A stretch of DNA of 64,000 nucleotides from Lamellibrachia columna (GCA_963662155.1 OY759266.1:4958526-5022525), one strand, 5' to 3'. Shown: positions 1 to 12,195, numbered from the stretch's first letter. Program-made: numbers and translations. Notes: a model not told the origin generated them from the letters alone.

Positions 1-110
1 TTGTAACTTACTGCACTCATTTATTGGTCAATTTAACAAAGGTAAAATTACAAGATACATTCAGTTTATGACTGCATCCAGATGTCAGGTTCTGGAAGCA
101 CAGCCACTAT

Positions 111-182
111 ACTCAAGCACTCAAGCACTGCTACTGCACTCAAGCACTGCTACTGCACTCAAGCACTGCTACTGCACTCAAG
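111..182. repeat. 19-bp minisatellite
   Basis: About 3.5 copies of a 19-bp unit of the form caagcactgctactgcact, nearly perfect. Confidence 0.85.
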
Positions 183-273
183 CCTCCACCAAGGATCTCT
201 GGAAGATTTTGTATTTCCGTTACTATCAATATATTGAAATGCAACATACACTATTACATGGATGTAAGAGAGT

Positions 274-582
274 ACAGCAGCTAGCTATTACATTACTATT
301 TGTGGTACAGCAGCTAGCTATTACATTACTATTTGTGGTACAGCAGCTAGCTATTACATTACTATTTGTGGTACAGCAGCTAGCTATTACATTACTATTT
401 GTGGTACAGCAGCTAGCTATTACATTACTATTTGTGGTACAGCAGCTAGCTATTACATTACTATTTGTGGTACAGCAGCTAGCTATTACATTACTATTTG
501 TGGTACAGCAGCTAGCTATTACATTACTATTTGTGGTACAGCAGCTAGCTATTACATTACTATTTGTGGTACAGCAGCTAGC
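274..582. repeat. 33-bp minisatellite, nearly perfect
   Basis: Nine complete units starting acagcagctagctattac plus a partial one. The copies look identical, which suggests very recent expansion or homogenisation. The 33-bp period is divisible by three, so it creates a repetitive 204-codon open frame (68-682) with no sign of being a protein. Confidence 0.95.
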
Positions 583-861
583 ACTTGGTCTCAGTGATGC
601 TCACCTCACCCTACATTCACAGTTCACCCTCATCACATCAACTTATCCAGTCACTGGGCACAATTTGCTTACTCACCGCTGACACTAGGCATATAGGTGG
701 CAAAGTGGAAATACCTTTTACATGAGTCGAGACCCTAAAAGTCCCACCTCTGATGCATACAGGAAGTAAATCATCCCATAAAAATGCAACTTGTTGGAAT
801 CCACCTGGTGATCCCCAACGATAAACCCCCAACATAACAACATTCAATCTCTACATTAGCT

Positions 862-1140
862 GTTTGCAGCATTCTTACACTTGTGAAATTCAACTCCAAA
901 CAGCTGTCTGTCTATGGCTAACATAGTGAAGTTATTTTCAGAGTTTTCCTTTTCTACAGTCAGTGAGTCTACAACAGGTTTTTTCCATTTCCCTTTTACT
1001 TCCCCTGCCATAGACACCGAAAGACACAGGAAGTGGGGTAAACGAAATTGCCCAAGTTTCGAAACGGCAGGAGGTGGTGTTGAACCCTTATCCTCTCTAC
1101 TGACAGTCCGATGCTTTACCACACAACCACAGTGCCGCAC
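862..1140 (-). mobile_element. tRNA-derived SINE, family A
   Basis: Read on the minus strand from about 1138: a tRNA-like head (ggttgtgtggtaaagcatcg), a B-box-like gggttcaacacc at 1075-1086, then a body (gccgtttcgaaacttgggca) ending in a purine-rich tail. The same body is present at 56455-56705 on the plus strand and, diverged, at 62170-62330. Confidence 0.8.
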
Positions 1141-1328
1141 ATGTTAGTACATAAGGAAGCTCCAACATATGCTGCAGTAAGAGTTCAGACTGGCAGTATG
1201 TTTTAAATTTTTGTTGTAGAATGTTTGTGGTACATAGAAACAAGTCATGTTTTAAAACATCACAAACAGTGTTGGGAAACATCCACTTAAATCATTCTGT
1301 TGATGGTGTCCAGAAGAAATGGGCATAC

Positions 1329-1412
1329 TATGCTGACAGTGTTGACCTTGAAGTAGGCATTATACTTGACTATGCTGACAGTGTTGACCTTGAAGTAGTC
1401 ATTATACTTGAG
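1329..1412. repeat. 42-bp tandem duplication
   Basis: Two copies of a 42-bp unit beginning tatgctgacagtgttgacct, differing at one or two positions. Confidence 0.85.
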
Positions 1413-1784
1413 AACAGAGAGAGACAGAGGGAAGGAAGGGTATTGATGGAAACTAGTGAGTGGCCTGACATTATGAGTGATGAATCAGTGGGAGTGGGTG
1501 GGTTTCTTGGGATACAGCTGTCCATGATGCTGGTGGAGGTATCCTAAAGATGCTCATTTCATCGACACTTACGAGCTCCCTGGCATCCAGATTTACCTCT
1601 CAAGCAACAGATTATTTAAATTTGTTTCTTGAGAGGGAAGTGTGCTTTCAAGGAGGTCCTTTGAAGTTAGTGAGATAACCTCAAACACTCAGCAACAAGA
1701 TGTTTTAACAAGATGGAAGAAAGAAAATCCATGAAAGAATGTCTAATAAAGGATCCCTTTACAAACGTGCTTTGAATTTAGTAC

Positions 1785-2037
1785 AATATGTATGGTTGGA
1801 TTTGGTAATGTTGGATTTTGTTAGATTTTGCTATGGTTGGATTTGCGCAAGGTTGTATTTGGGTAAAGGTGCATTTGTGCAACGTTATATTTGGGCAAGG
1901 TTGTATTTGGGTCAGTTTTGATTTTGTTATGGTGGAATTTGGGCAAAGTTGGATTTGTGTTGTGTATGTAACATGTCTTGTGTATGTAACATGTCTTGTG
2001 TATGTAACATGTGTGGTGTATGTAACATGTGTTGTTA
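1785..2037. repeat. Degenerate GGATTTG repeats and an 18-bp array
   Basis: About 1785-1955 holds degenerate repeats of ttggatttgggcaaggtt type. It is followed by four copies of an 18-bp unit, tgtatgtaacatgtcttg, at about 1965-2036. Confidence 0.75.
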
Positions 2038-2099
2038 CAGGCTGTGGGGTTCTGCAAGAGCAAGTCATTACGTAACCATGCACTCTTTAGTGGTGGTCT

Positions 2100-3045
2100 G
2101 TGAGGCTGTGGCCCACATGCCCAGATAAACCCAGAAGGAGATATGTCAGCTCTACCACTGGGGAAGCTGGCTCTCAGGTAATGCCAGTCTATCTCAAGTG
2201 GGCCAGCTCAGCTAAAGGGTTGACCCCTAGGCCACTCAAGCGACCCCATCTAGACTGGTGGACACAGAAATACGCTCAGTCGCTGCAATTTCTGGGATGA
2301 AGAAACTCCAGCTGTTTTGCATTTTCCTTTTGGAACCCACATTTGGGAGATTTTTCCATCTTAATTTTTTTGTGTTTGGTGTTGAGCCTGCAGTTTAACT
2401 ATAAGCATTGTCTATGAAATATCTAGGAAGGCTGATAAAACCTGACTCCAGTCAAATGCCTTTATCTCAGAACAACCAGATATTTCACCATGGACACCCT
2501 GGATATCTATACAAATATATGAAACAAATCACAATAACTGGTAATGAGGGGGCGGAGGATATAGATGAGGAAGTCATAAACTCAAAAACTGTATGGTACT
2601 TCCTGGCAAGATACCTCAAATAACCTCAAGATTTAACCACATTTAATGATGGCAAGTTATCCAGAGTACACAAATATTTCAAGGTCCAATGTGTTGTGGG
2701 TCATTTTATTTTTGGTAACTTGGTAATCCATTAATTCTCAGGCCAGATTCTCTTGGGTCAATTTAGCAGTTCCTCGTTATCTTGATGTCTGTCAGTACAT
2801 CTGTACACTGTCAATCATTGGGGTGAACAATAATTGAACATTCCAGGTGTGTGTGAAGCCTGCCATTCACTGTACCCTTCTGTTCCTAGGTAATACATCC
2901 CTGCAGCTCTGTTGGTCACTGCAAATATGCCCCAAATGTTGCCTCCTGAAGGGAAGATGCTAAATAAATGGAACCCCCCCACCACAAAATGGAAGCACAT
3001 TTTTGTTTGGTCTGACACCAGTTGTTTGCTTGAATAGCCATGGGG
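2100..3045. other. No supported feature
   Basis: Unique-looking sequence without recognisable coding, RNA or repeat structure. A donor-like gtgagttat on the minus strand near 3056 has only a short frame before it. Confidence 0.5.
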
Positions 3046-3097
3046 TCTATAACTCACCTCATCAAATGCACAGTCCAATCACAGTTGCAATCCAGCC

Positions 3098-3366
3098 TTA
3101 GCAAAGTAGCACAGTTGGTAAAGTGGCAGACTCTCCATCAAAAAGACCCGGGTTCAAATCCTCTTGCTCTATTGTTCCAAAAAATTTGGCCTACTCCACA
3201 TTGCCCCAGTTCACTCTACTGTATTTAAATAAGTACCTGGTTTTTGTTGCTCAGGGAGATAAACCTGCAATACACTGGCTGGCATGGTACCCAGGGGCAT
3301 GTAAATTCCCACGTGCTAACATCAAGGAAACCATGTTAAAGCACCAGCTCTGTGGGTATAAATAAC
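3098..3366 (+). mobile_element. tRNA-derived SINE, family B
   Basis: The head tagcacagttggtaaagtgg fits a Pol III A box and cgggttcaaatcc a B box. A body follows with attgccccagttcactc and aagtacctgg, then a variable tail to about 3366. The core motif ccccagttcactc...tacctgg recurs at 20530-20575 and, in related form, near 47350 and 62200. It resembles the conserved central domains described for invertebrate SINEs; I cannot say which. Confidence 0.8.
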
Positions 3367-3548
3367 TTAAAATGGTTAGTTAATTCAAGCTATTTAGGCT
3401 AAGCGATATCTCTAAATGGTAAGTTTTGGCCCCAACAGATTTGCATCAATAATTTATATCTAAAAACTACTAGGTAAGAAAATGAAACCTCATCAAATGA
3501 GAATTGATCAAATCACATGATTTACGTTATTAATGCCACCTACTTATA

Positions 3549-3831
3549 TGATTGTTTCATACTACTTGCCTGCCTGGTGAAATCTGGTGGAATGATTGTT
3601 TCATAATACTTGCCTGCCTGGTGGAATGACTGTTTCATACTACTTGCCTGCCTGGTGGAATGATTGTTTCATACTACTTGCCTGCCTGGTGGAATGATTG
3701 TTTCATAATACTTGCCTGCCTGGTGGAATGATTGTTTCATACTACTTGCCTGCCTGGTGGAATGATTGTTTCATACTACTTGCCTGCTTGGTGGAATGAT
3801 TGTTTCATACTACTTGCCTGCCTGGTGGAAT
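3549..3831. repeat. 34-bp minisatellite
   Basis: About eight copies of a 34-bp unit beginning tgattgtttcatactacttg and ending ctggtggaa. One copy carries a short insertion near 3580. Confidence 0.9.
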
Positions 3832-4089
3832 GTCCGTAATTTACATACAGCACTCTCACCTGGATTAGCTATCACTAATGTGTCATTGGATTCCCTTTAA
3901 AGGTACAAAGTTTAATAATTTATATGGCATATTATATGGTATAAACGATATCTATGCAAACATCTTTGCCGCCCAGACAAGTTTTAATGCAATAAAAAAT
4001 ATAATTTGACCATTATCAGCACACAACGTATATGAAAAACGTGTTGCTTGGTGAAAACAGACTTATGACACCAAAAGCAGCAACACTGC

Positions 4090-4681
4090 AACTCTGGTTT
4101 ATACTACACTAACTCTGGTTTATACTACACTAACTCTGGTTTATACTACACTAACTCTGGTTTATACTACACTAACTCTGGTTTGTACTACACTAACTCT
4201 GGTTTATACTACATTAACTCTGGTTTGTACTAGACTAACTCTGGTTTATACTACATTAACTCTGGTTTATACTACACTAACTCTGATTTACTACACTAAC
4301 TCTGGTTTATAATACACTAACTCTGGCTTGTACTACACTAACTCTGGTTTACTACACTAACTGTGGTTTATACTACATTAACTCTGATTACTACACTAAC
4401 TCTGGTTTATAATACACTAACTTTGGATTTTACTACACTAAATGTGGTTTATACTACACTAACTCTGATTTACTACACTAACTCTGGTTTATACTACAAT
4501 AACTCTGGCTTGTACTACACTAACTCTGGTTTACTACACTAACTCTGGTTTATACTACACTAAATCTGTTTTATGCTACACTAACTCTGGTTTACTACAC
4601 TCTCTCTGGTTTACTACACTAACTCTGGCTTATACTACACTAACTCTGGTTTACTACACTAACTCTGGCTTATACTACACT
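4090..4681. repeat. 21-bp minisatellite, ~28 copies
   Basis: Unit close to taactctggtttatactaca plus c, with many indels and substitutions between copies, so older than the array at 274-582. Confidence 0.92.
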
Positions 4682-5566
4682 GTAGCAAAATGTTGTGATA
4701 AAACCGTTCAGACTCTGTGCCTTTACCTCCTGCTGTGGTCAAACTAGTCTCAAGTATGTTCCACAGAGTTCTCACATCTGTACATCTAGCCATGGAAACC
4801 GCAACAATATTTGACATTAAGATACAAATACCATATTGTTATAAATACTGTAAGTTGTAAAATGTTGTCTGCTTACAACCAGGCCATCTATAATTATGAA
4901 TCAAGGCAGCAGACAGGTGGGAGTCGGTTTCAAGAGCTACCAGCAGGGCGCCACTGTCATAGTGTTACCAAGCAACAGGAATTTATTGCATGTGCCTCTG
5001 ACTTCATGTTTCATGCAGAAGGAGAGGGACCAGCTTCCAGCTCCCGGTAGGAGGAATGACTCACAGAACATTCTCCCAGCCACATGGTTGATGCCTTTAG
5101 ATTATCACCCACACTTGTATTATTATATCAGAAATGCCAGTGACAATGGTTCACCCCCCCCCGGGCATCATGTTTATTGTTGTCCTATCAGAAGATTATC
5201 ATGATGGGAGTGATGTAATTAATATAATTTACTATTGCAGAAGTATGTCAGTGATATCGTCAGTACTTCAAATAATTTAATTATACTGCAGATGAGTTTT
5301 CATTATTTACAATAAAACTATGTTAGTTTTACAGAGTGGATGCAATGCCACGTTTGTGCAACAACTGAAGAGTTCATTTAATGATGATTGTGAGCAAGTA
5401 CATACAAGAAAAGAATCTGTTGAAAACAAAATGGCTTTCTCAGTACTTACCGTGCTGTGTTGTTCCATTTAGAACTTGTCAACATATAATACAACTATTC
5501 AGGTCCAAGACATTGTGGTAACTGGATACATACTAAGCGTGAGATGTAGTGAAATACTCGACTCAC

Positions 5567-5668
5567 CGCATTGCTTGTGTTGATGTCGGTGCTTCCCTTG
5601 AGGTACTCGAACACCTTCTCCAGGTTGCCAGCCCTGGCCGCCCGCAGGAAGCTGGCATTGCCATCAGT
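5567..5668 (-). CDS. Ank: Ankyrin (ANK family) exon 2, start of the ankyrin-repeat domain
   Basis: On the minus strand this 102-nt exon lies between an acceptor ending gtgttgcag and a donor reading gtgagtcg, and starts and ends at codon phase 0. It encodes 34 residues beginning [18 protein letters not shown] and ending STDINTSNA. This is the hallmark start of the membrane-binding domain of spectrin-binding ankyrins, where [13 protein letters not shown] opens the first repeat. Ankyrins are cytosolic adaptors that tie channels, transporters and adhesion proteins to the spectrin skeleton. The next expected segment (NGLNALHLA) was not found between here and position 1, so exon 3 probably lies off the left edge. 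The exon is GC-rich at third codon positions, in contrast to the surrounding DNA, and shows no frameshift or stop. Family assignment is near certain. Which ankyrin paralogue it is cannot be told. Confidence 0.93.
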
Positions 5669-5689
5669 CTGCAACACACAGCATTGGTG

Positions 5690-5825
5690 ACTCACAGGCA
5701 CAGACACACAGCAGTAGTGACTCACAGCGACACACAGCAGTAGTGACACTGACACAGCAGCAGTGACACTCACACAGCAGCAGTGACACTCACACAGCAG
5801 CAGTGATACTCACTCAGCAGTAATA
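5690..5825. repeat. ~20-bp CAG/CAC-rich minisatellite beside the ankyrin acceptor
   Basis: Degenerate copies of gacactcacacagcagcagt. The array starts about 20 bp from the 3' splice site of ankyrin exon 2. On the gene strand it reads as a T/G/C-rich tract (ctgctgctgtgtgagtgtca) just where a polypyrimidine tract and branch point should lie. Confidence 0.85.
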
Positions 5826-6039
5826 ACACAGACAGCAATGGTGACAGTGACACTTGGACATAGCAATAATGCAAACAGTAGTAGTTACAATCAATTGCAT
5901 CAATACTCAGACAAATAGTGACACACACACTCCTGTAACACTCATGCCACGACCAATGACACTGACAAACAAAAACAGAAAGCAGTACTGACACTCATTG
6001 AATCCAGTAGCAACACTCTCATCCACACCTTCGCAGATC

Positions 6040-6120
6040 CCAGCTAACTGCTGGACATTGGGCAAAGGCCAACTAAAGAGATCCCCGGCTAACAGTGCTG
6101 GACACTGGGCCAATGCCAAC
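6040..6120. repeat. Diverged ~40-bp tandem duplication
   Basis: ccagctaactgctggacatt...gccaac near 6040 is repeated as ccggctaacagtgctggaca...gccaac near 6083. Confidence 0.6.
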
Positions 6121-6129
6121 CAGCTAAGT

Positions 6130-7148
6130 GTACAAGAGCCCACGTAGGACCTTTGGTGACAGGGCCAGGTGATTGTATACAACCTTGTGATCACTGACAA
6201 TAATCATGTTCCCTCTGTCTCTCAATATACACAAGACACTGGACCCTGAAGCTGAGCTGCTTGCCTAAGGTATGTTGTGTTTTCTCTGACTGTCCTCACA
6301 TATATTAAACACAAACTTCTTATAGACATATATTAAGAAACTGTTTTTGTTAACAGAGGCAGTATTTTTCCCTGACTCTTATTGACATATATTCAGCGAG
6401 TGATAAAGGGGGTTTGTTTACAGGTCGTGAATTAAACTTCTGCGGTGTGATGGTGCACCTAAAGCAGGTCGGCTCCTCGCCAGGCAATGCAAACTAATAA
6501 CATGACATCACATCAACTTAAGCTAAATATAAAAAAATTAATAAATTTAATTAAAATTTGTTTTTGTAAGCAAGAAGATTTAAACATAAATGTTTTACAG
6601 CTGTTCAGTATCATTATTTCTGAATTTAGTCTCATCACTGAATATAGTTTAATGTCAGCATATGTTAATTCATTTGTGTATCTAGAATATTCCAATATTA
6701 TGAGAGTACATCTTCAGAATACTTTTCACAGGGATCCTCACAAAGCCATTAAACTTTATTACTGTCATGTTTTTTTACTAGTACGGGTGTATGCATCTCA
6801 GTCCCTGAAACATGCTTTGGAATTCAGGAAATGAAACTCTTTCCAGTCCACAGAGTGAACGACGTCACAGCTCGTTGCCATGGGGGATGTTAGTTCATAA
6901 CCACTACACTGAACATCACACATACCAGTTGCACCTGTACACTGTATACTGCTGCTGTATGTTATATATTTCAGATTATTTCCAACAGGACTGCAATAGC
7001 TTGGTCTGTCTGGCTGGATACAGAGACTGGCAACAGGAAGCAGGCTAATCACCACAGGCACAGTGACTGGCGCTACACTGAGGTCATGGTCAGGATCTTA
7101 CACCTGCCTATATATTACACAAGGATTCACATATCTACACCTTGAAAC
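6130..7148. other. No supported feature
   Basis: AT-rich unique sequence. The 115-codon open frame at 6487-6834 has no recognisable domain and is the length expected by chance in such DNA. Confidence 0.5.
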
Positions 7149-7150
7149 AC

Positions 7151-7151
<1 letters not shown>

Positions 7152-7198
<47 letters not shown>
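7152..7198. repeat. (TA)n microsatellite
   Basis: Uninterrupted alternating TA with a single phase slip near the end. Confidence 0.95.
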
Positions 7199-7199
<1 letters not shown>

Positions 7200-7204
<5 letters not shown>

Positions 7205-8258
7205 GATTGGCTTTGTGCATCTCAGTATAAGAAACTGTAATTCAAGGGAATGGACAACTATTCTCATTGGTTAATGGAACGATTGTTTTATGGACATTGC
7301 AAATTTATTAGTACTTGCTGCTGTCACTCTTTTTCTTGCTTATATTATAACATAGTATTGTATTATGTACAACTTTCTTTCTTCTTTTTCCCTTACAATA
7401 TAACAAAAAGAATGACCAGTGTTCACACTTTGACTATTTACACTTACAAATTTTTACCAAACGGGAAAACTTTGTGCATAAGCCTAAGCTAAGGGGTTTT
7501 ATTATGTATTCAAAAAAATTAATAAATATTGCACTGCAACACACTTTAAATCTAAACTGATTATAATGAAATGCAAGTCTGTGACACCTCCAACTGCAGC
7601 TGCTTCCATGTTCAGTTGGTGTAACATCAACAGTATGTTAACAGTCCTGTTAGTGTTACTTGTCATCAAAACACATATTTATGAAGCCACATTCCTGCAA
7701 CTGTTCTCAGCCAACTATCTGTCTGTCTGTCTCTCCTCTCCCCTCTCCACCCCCTCTTCCCTCTCCCCCCCTCCCTCTGCTGCTCCAAACAGTTGGCACA
7801 TTATCGTTACATTTTTCCAAACGGTAAGCTGCGTATAGCTATACATTCACGTCTACTGACACAGCAACTGACTGGTGCTTAGGTTCTAAAACAGATTGAT
7901 AGAGAGCCAGACACCATTGCCACTGAACCAACACAAATTGTACTGCTTAAGTTTACTACACAAATGACCTGTATCCTGTTACCTATTACACTTATGCGTA
8001 AAATCCTCTGAAAATACCTCTTCGAGCGTGCTGCCGGGGAGCATTCTCATAAACACTCTAGAAAGCCAAATATGAAGCAAGCATGGAAACCGACAATTAC
8101 AGTCACCCTGTGAAAGCTGAGTTCTTGTAAGTAAATTAGCCCAGCAGATAGAACTGCCCTGTTCTGATTGGCCCGAGGGGATGCAGAGGTTTTGAAACTA
8201 GTTTTTTTAAACATTCACCCACAATGCAAAGCACACACTACAAGCCACTTGCTCACAT
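7200..8258. other. No supported feature
   Basis: Unique intron-like sequence with a pyrimidine-rich patch (ctgtctgtctctcctctccc) near 7725. Confidence 0.5.
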
Positions 8259-8280
8259 TTGTGTCACACTGCACATTTGG

Positions 8281-8434
8281 TTCCACTGCACACCACTGCA
8301 CATGTAGTTCCACTGCACACCACTGCACATGTGGTTCCACTGCACATGTGGTTCCACTGCACATGTGGTTCCACTGCACATGTGGTTCCATTGCACACCA
8401 CTGCACATGTGGTTCCATGGCACATGTGGTTCCA
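8281..8434. repeat. 17-bp minisatellite
   Basis: Copies of ttccactgcacatgtgg, interspersed with shorter accactgcaca variants. Confidence 0.88.
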
Positions 8435-8801
8435 TCGGCTGATTGAAATTACATGTGGCTTAATTATGTGCTAGGAATATTCTGCAAGGGTTATTTTTAC
8501 ACAATATTTTTTTTAATGCCGATAGATTTAGCACATCACTTCGCAAGCTAAAGCCAACTTTAAATGTATTTAACACAAGCCACAAATATCACATATGCAT
8601 ATAGTTCACATATTAAGATTTCATGAAATAGCACCCAATATGATCTAGCATTATATATATGTCAACAGAAGATGACATTATAACAAGTAGAACCTGACAC
8701 ATTCAACAGTGGAGTTCTAGACTGGAGACCATGTGGCAGCTGCGTCTCACAAAGGCGACACATCGAAACATTGTCCCAGCACTCGTCAAACTCTATCTTA
8801 C

Positions 8802-8861
8802 CTTAGAACCAAACCACTTTGAGCACCGAGAGCGTATCCGTGCCCATACTGATGTCATCAT
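8802..8861 (-). CDS. Possible ankyrin alternative first coding exon (weaker candidate)
   Basis: On the minus strand two consecutive ATGs (8861 and 8858) open 20 codons beginning MMTSVWARIRSR and ending KWFGSK, followed by an AAG|GTAAGATAG donor, a strong match to consensus, in phase 0. An in-frame TAA lies upstream. This satisfies the splice phase needed by the ankyrin exon at 5567-5668, only about 3.1 kb away. The arginine/lysine-rich composition would suit an ankyrin N-terminus, but it lacks the acidic start of the two better candidates. The same DNA also has a plus-strand open frame ending at 8880, so which strand, if either, is coding is unresolved. Confidence 0.35.
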
Positions 8862-8889
8862 TCCTGCTATCTCATCATAGACATTCTGT

Positions 8890-11310
8890 ATTTCTTATAT
8901 ATTTCTACAGAACTGTTTCCAGCAGTACATGATTCTTCCTAGTAAATCATCTATTATCCTACAGCTTCCCAGTTACTGCGATTGTACATGCACAGCAATG
9001 TCAACACTGTGCAAATTACATTAATTGCCCTTACAATTTGTATATACTACATCGGAATAACCCACAGTGTTTATAGCATATTTAGTACCCCAGGCTCACC
9101 AGACTAATGAGAATCCAATATTAGAAATTAAGATAATGTTGTACTTAAACTGGAATGAATGCATGTGGAAATTTGGACCAGGGCTAATAAATCGAAGGAC
9201 TAAGTAACCAACTTCCTAACAGAGAAGGTGGCTAATCTAGTTCCACATTAAAAATAGCAAATAAAAATTAACTAAAATTCTACATTAATGTAACAATTCA
9301 CTCACAAAATGTGTAAAATGAAAATCTAGAAAACTAAGGGGAAAATGTTGGGTTGACCTTAATTTTGCAGAACAACTTAACATAAAGAATACCTCATTAT
9401 TATTATTTGAGTTTTGTGTTTATCTTAGACACACAATTATCCAATATATTCATACAGACAGGAAGTCAATGGGGTGACAAGTTTTGCCCTTCATAAGCCA
9501 CAAGTAGATGTACAAAGGTGTAACCTCTCCAGGTTCCAGAAGTTCCAATTTCACTTTCCTGACCTGGAGGTTTCTCACATGGCTGGGGCACAGAGATGAA
9601 GGGTTAATACCACTTAACCCCTCCCACATAAACAGCAAACTGTCCCATTAAAATGTTTTTTTTACTGGTTTATTTATTGCAGGCAACTACTTTGTTGTTC
9701 CTGTTGATTCAGGAGAGAGAGTTCAGATGGGGATAAGTTTATCAGATTGTGTACTTTAGCACATTAGTCACACTGACTGGCTTACATTTGATGCAGGGCT
9801 GTATAATGGGTTCTGTTGGGTTATGAAACCCAATCTGTCCCTATCTGCCCCCAGCCCAACAGGATCTTGTTTTTAGCCTGAAATTTGTAGCTGGGAACAC
9901 TGTCTCTACTGTCTTGCGTTTATTCCAGGCAAAGAATGTCCACTGTTACTTTTACTGAGACATGCTTATTTACTTGAACACATACCATTTTAGCAGAAGA
10001 AAACTATCTGTGTTGTGAGCATATGCACAATTTTAATCAAATTCTAAACTGTAGAAACTGCTACTTTGGTCATATGTGGCCCATGGTATTATTTCTATAG
10101 GGATTATCTCCTGTGGAATTTTGTCTCGGAATTATTAGCATCACCACATTAGGTTCACAGGGACTCTGGTTCGATCTCCAATCTGGTTTTGAAAGAAACT
10201 GAAAATATGTCTGGCTTCCAACACAGCCTGTCAGAGTGTCCAAAATTATATGTCGACAGTGCTAGAGTGCGAAATAGTTCAAAACAGAAATGAAATCTTA
10301 TCCACACACCATCTGGAGCTTGTTCATTGGGCCTTGGTAAATCTTGTAAGAAGACTACTAGCCACAGTGCTGCTGCCTGTATATCATGTGAAATGTAGTC
10401 TTGTGTTTATTTGTCTAGATAGTAAGTCACAAGAAGGAGAACACTGTGGATACACAACAAACCACCAGGAATGCCAGCACTGATAGTGCAATCAGCTCTC
10501 TAACAAGACACTCACAAATCAGTTCCTATCTCCACAGCCCAAGCACACAAACAGTTGTGTAGGCAACACCCACGGTAAGATATTCAGATATTCACACATC
10601 TCTGCAAAAATATACACAACATTCCCAGAAAACTGGTGGTGTGAATTCCCTCATTCACATATTTTAACTAACGTCATCCAGCAAATAAATCATGTCACCA
10701 TGTACATGTAAAGATATTTACATGATGACATTTTCTACTCGCTATCAAACTAAGATATGTTTCAAATGAGTATGCTTTATAGGAGCACCACTTTATAGGA
10801 ACACCACTTTATAAACCCACAGGTTTCAAATGTGCTACAAAAAACCTCTTAAGTTAAGATGTTGACCCTATAGCTTGTGACCTGTAACCTGAGTTTAACT
10901 GTGAAGTGATAACCATGTGCCTGCCATTGGCTTGTACCTGATAGCCTTACCACAAGAGAGGGTTTGGAAGATAATAGAGCAGTCGGTGGTCTTTCCCTGG
11001 CCACTGACCAGACTACAGCAGCCATCAAATGTGTCATCAGGCTATCAATGACCAGCTATCAGTAAACAGCCCACTTACATCAAAAGTTAATTAATTAAGG
11101 ACATGTTGCTTGCCCTAGGGAAGTAGGGATATGAGAGGTCCAGCTGTCAAGACTAGACTGGTCTGCCAGTCTTGAGATGCCCCCTTGAGCCAGTTGGCAG
11201 ATACCCTCCTCCAGCCCAGTCTACTTGCCTCAGGAATGTAGACAGAGAGCAGAGAGGGAAAGGGGAAATATCGGGATGAGAAAGAGATGGAGAAAAGACG
11301 AGAGATGGAG
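8890..11310. other. No supported feature
   Basis: Mostly unique AT-rich sequence. A B-box-like ggttcgatctcc at about 10169 hints at a decayed SINE, but no A box or body is clear. Nothing else could be supported. Confidence 0.45.
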
Positions 11311-11321
11311 AGAATACTGGA

Positions 11322-11742
11322 GGATGGAAAGAACTAAGGAAGATGACAGGACAGTAGGAATAATGGAGGATGGAAAAGAACTAAGGGAGATGACAGGACA
11401 GTAGGAATAATGGAGGATGGAAAAGAACTAAGGGAGATGACAGGACAGTAGGAATAATGGAGGATGGAAAAGAACTAAGGGAGATGACAGGACAGTAGGA
11501 ATACTGGAGGATGGAAAAGAACTAAGGGAGATGACAGGACAGTAGGAATACTGGAGGATGGAAAAGAACTAAGGGAGATGACAGGACAGTAGGAATACTG
11601 GAGGATGGAAAAGAACTAAGGGAGATGACAGGACAGTAGGAATAATGGAGGATGGAAAAGAACTAAGGGAGATGACAGGACAGTAGGAATAATGGAGGAT
11701 GGAAAAGAACTAAGGGAGATGACAGGACAGTAGGAATAATGG
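11322..11742. repeat. 47-bp purine-rich minisatellite
   Basis: About nine copies of a unit starting ggatggaaaagaactaaggg and ending gtaggaataatgga. Copies differ mainly at a taa/tac position. The sequence just upstream (11235-11320) is also purine-rich. Confidence 0.93.
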
Positions 11743-11816
11743 AGAAATAAAATGTAATGCTGGCTGCAGTAAAGTGAGTAGTAATCATCTTAGTTGCCTG
11801 CCAGTGATGCTGGCTG

Positions 11817-12195
11817 CATCTCGTCTGTCCTATCATACACATCAATAGTGCATCTAGTCTGTCCTATCATACACATCAATAGTGTATCTAGTCTGTCCTA
11901 TCATACACACAAATAGTGCATCTAGTCTGTCCTGTCATAGGCACCAATAGTGTATCTAGTCTGTCCTGTCATAGGCACCAATAATGTATCTAGTCTGTCC
12001 TGTCATACACACCAATAGTGTATCTAGTCTGTCCTATCATACACACCAATAGTGTATCTAGTCTGTCCTATCATACACACCAATAGTGTATCTAGTCTGT
12101 CCTATCATACACACCAATAGTGTATCTAGTCTGTCCTATCATACACATCAATAGTGTATCTAGCCTGTCCTATCATACACACCAATAGTGTATCC
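11817..12195. repeat. 34-bp minisatellite
   Basis: About eleven copies of a unit starting atctagtctgtcctatcata and ending ccaatagtgt. Confidence 0.93.

Noticed and set aside
68..682. 204-codon ATG frame
   Set aside because: Driven by the identical 33-bp array; the non-repeat ends have no recognisable domain.
3050..3078. Minus-strand donor GATGAG|GTGAGTTAT as an exon end
   Set aside because: The preceding frame has no ATG and runs immediately into a SINE.
3098..3170. True tRNA genes at the A/B-box sites (also 1075-1138, 56468-56520, 62280)
   Set aside because: The heads do not form a full cloverleaf and each continues into a shared SINE body.
5446..5474. Short ATG exon (MEQHST) with a GTAAGTACTG donor on the minus strand
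   Set aside because: It lies downstream of ankyrin exon 2 in gene order, encodes six codons, and has no supporting promoter-like sequence; probably a chance donor.
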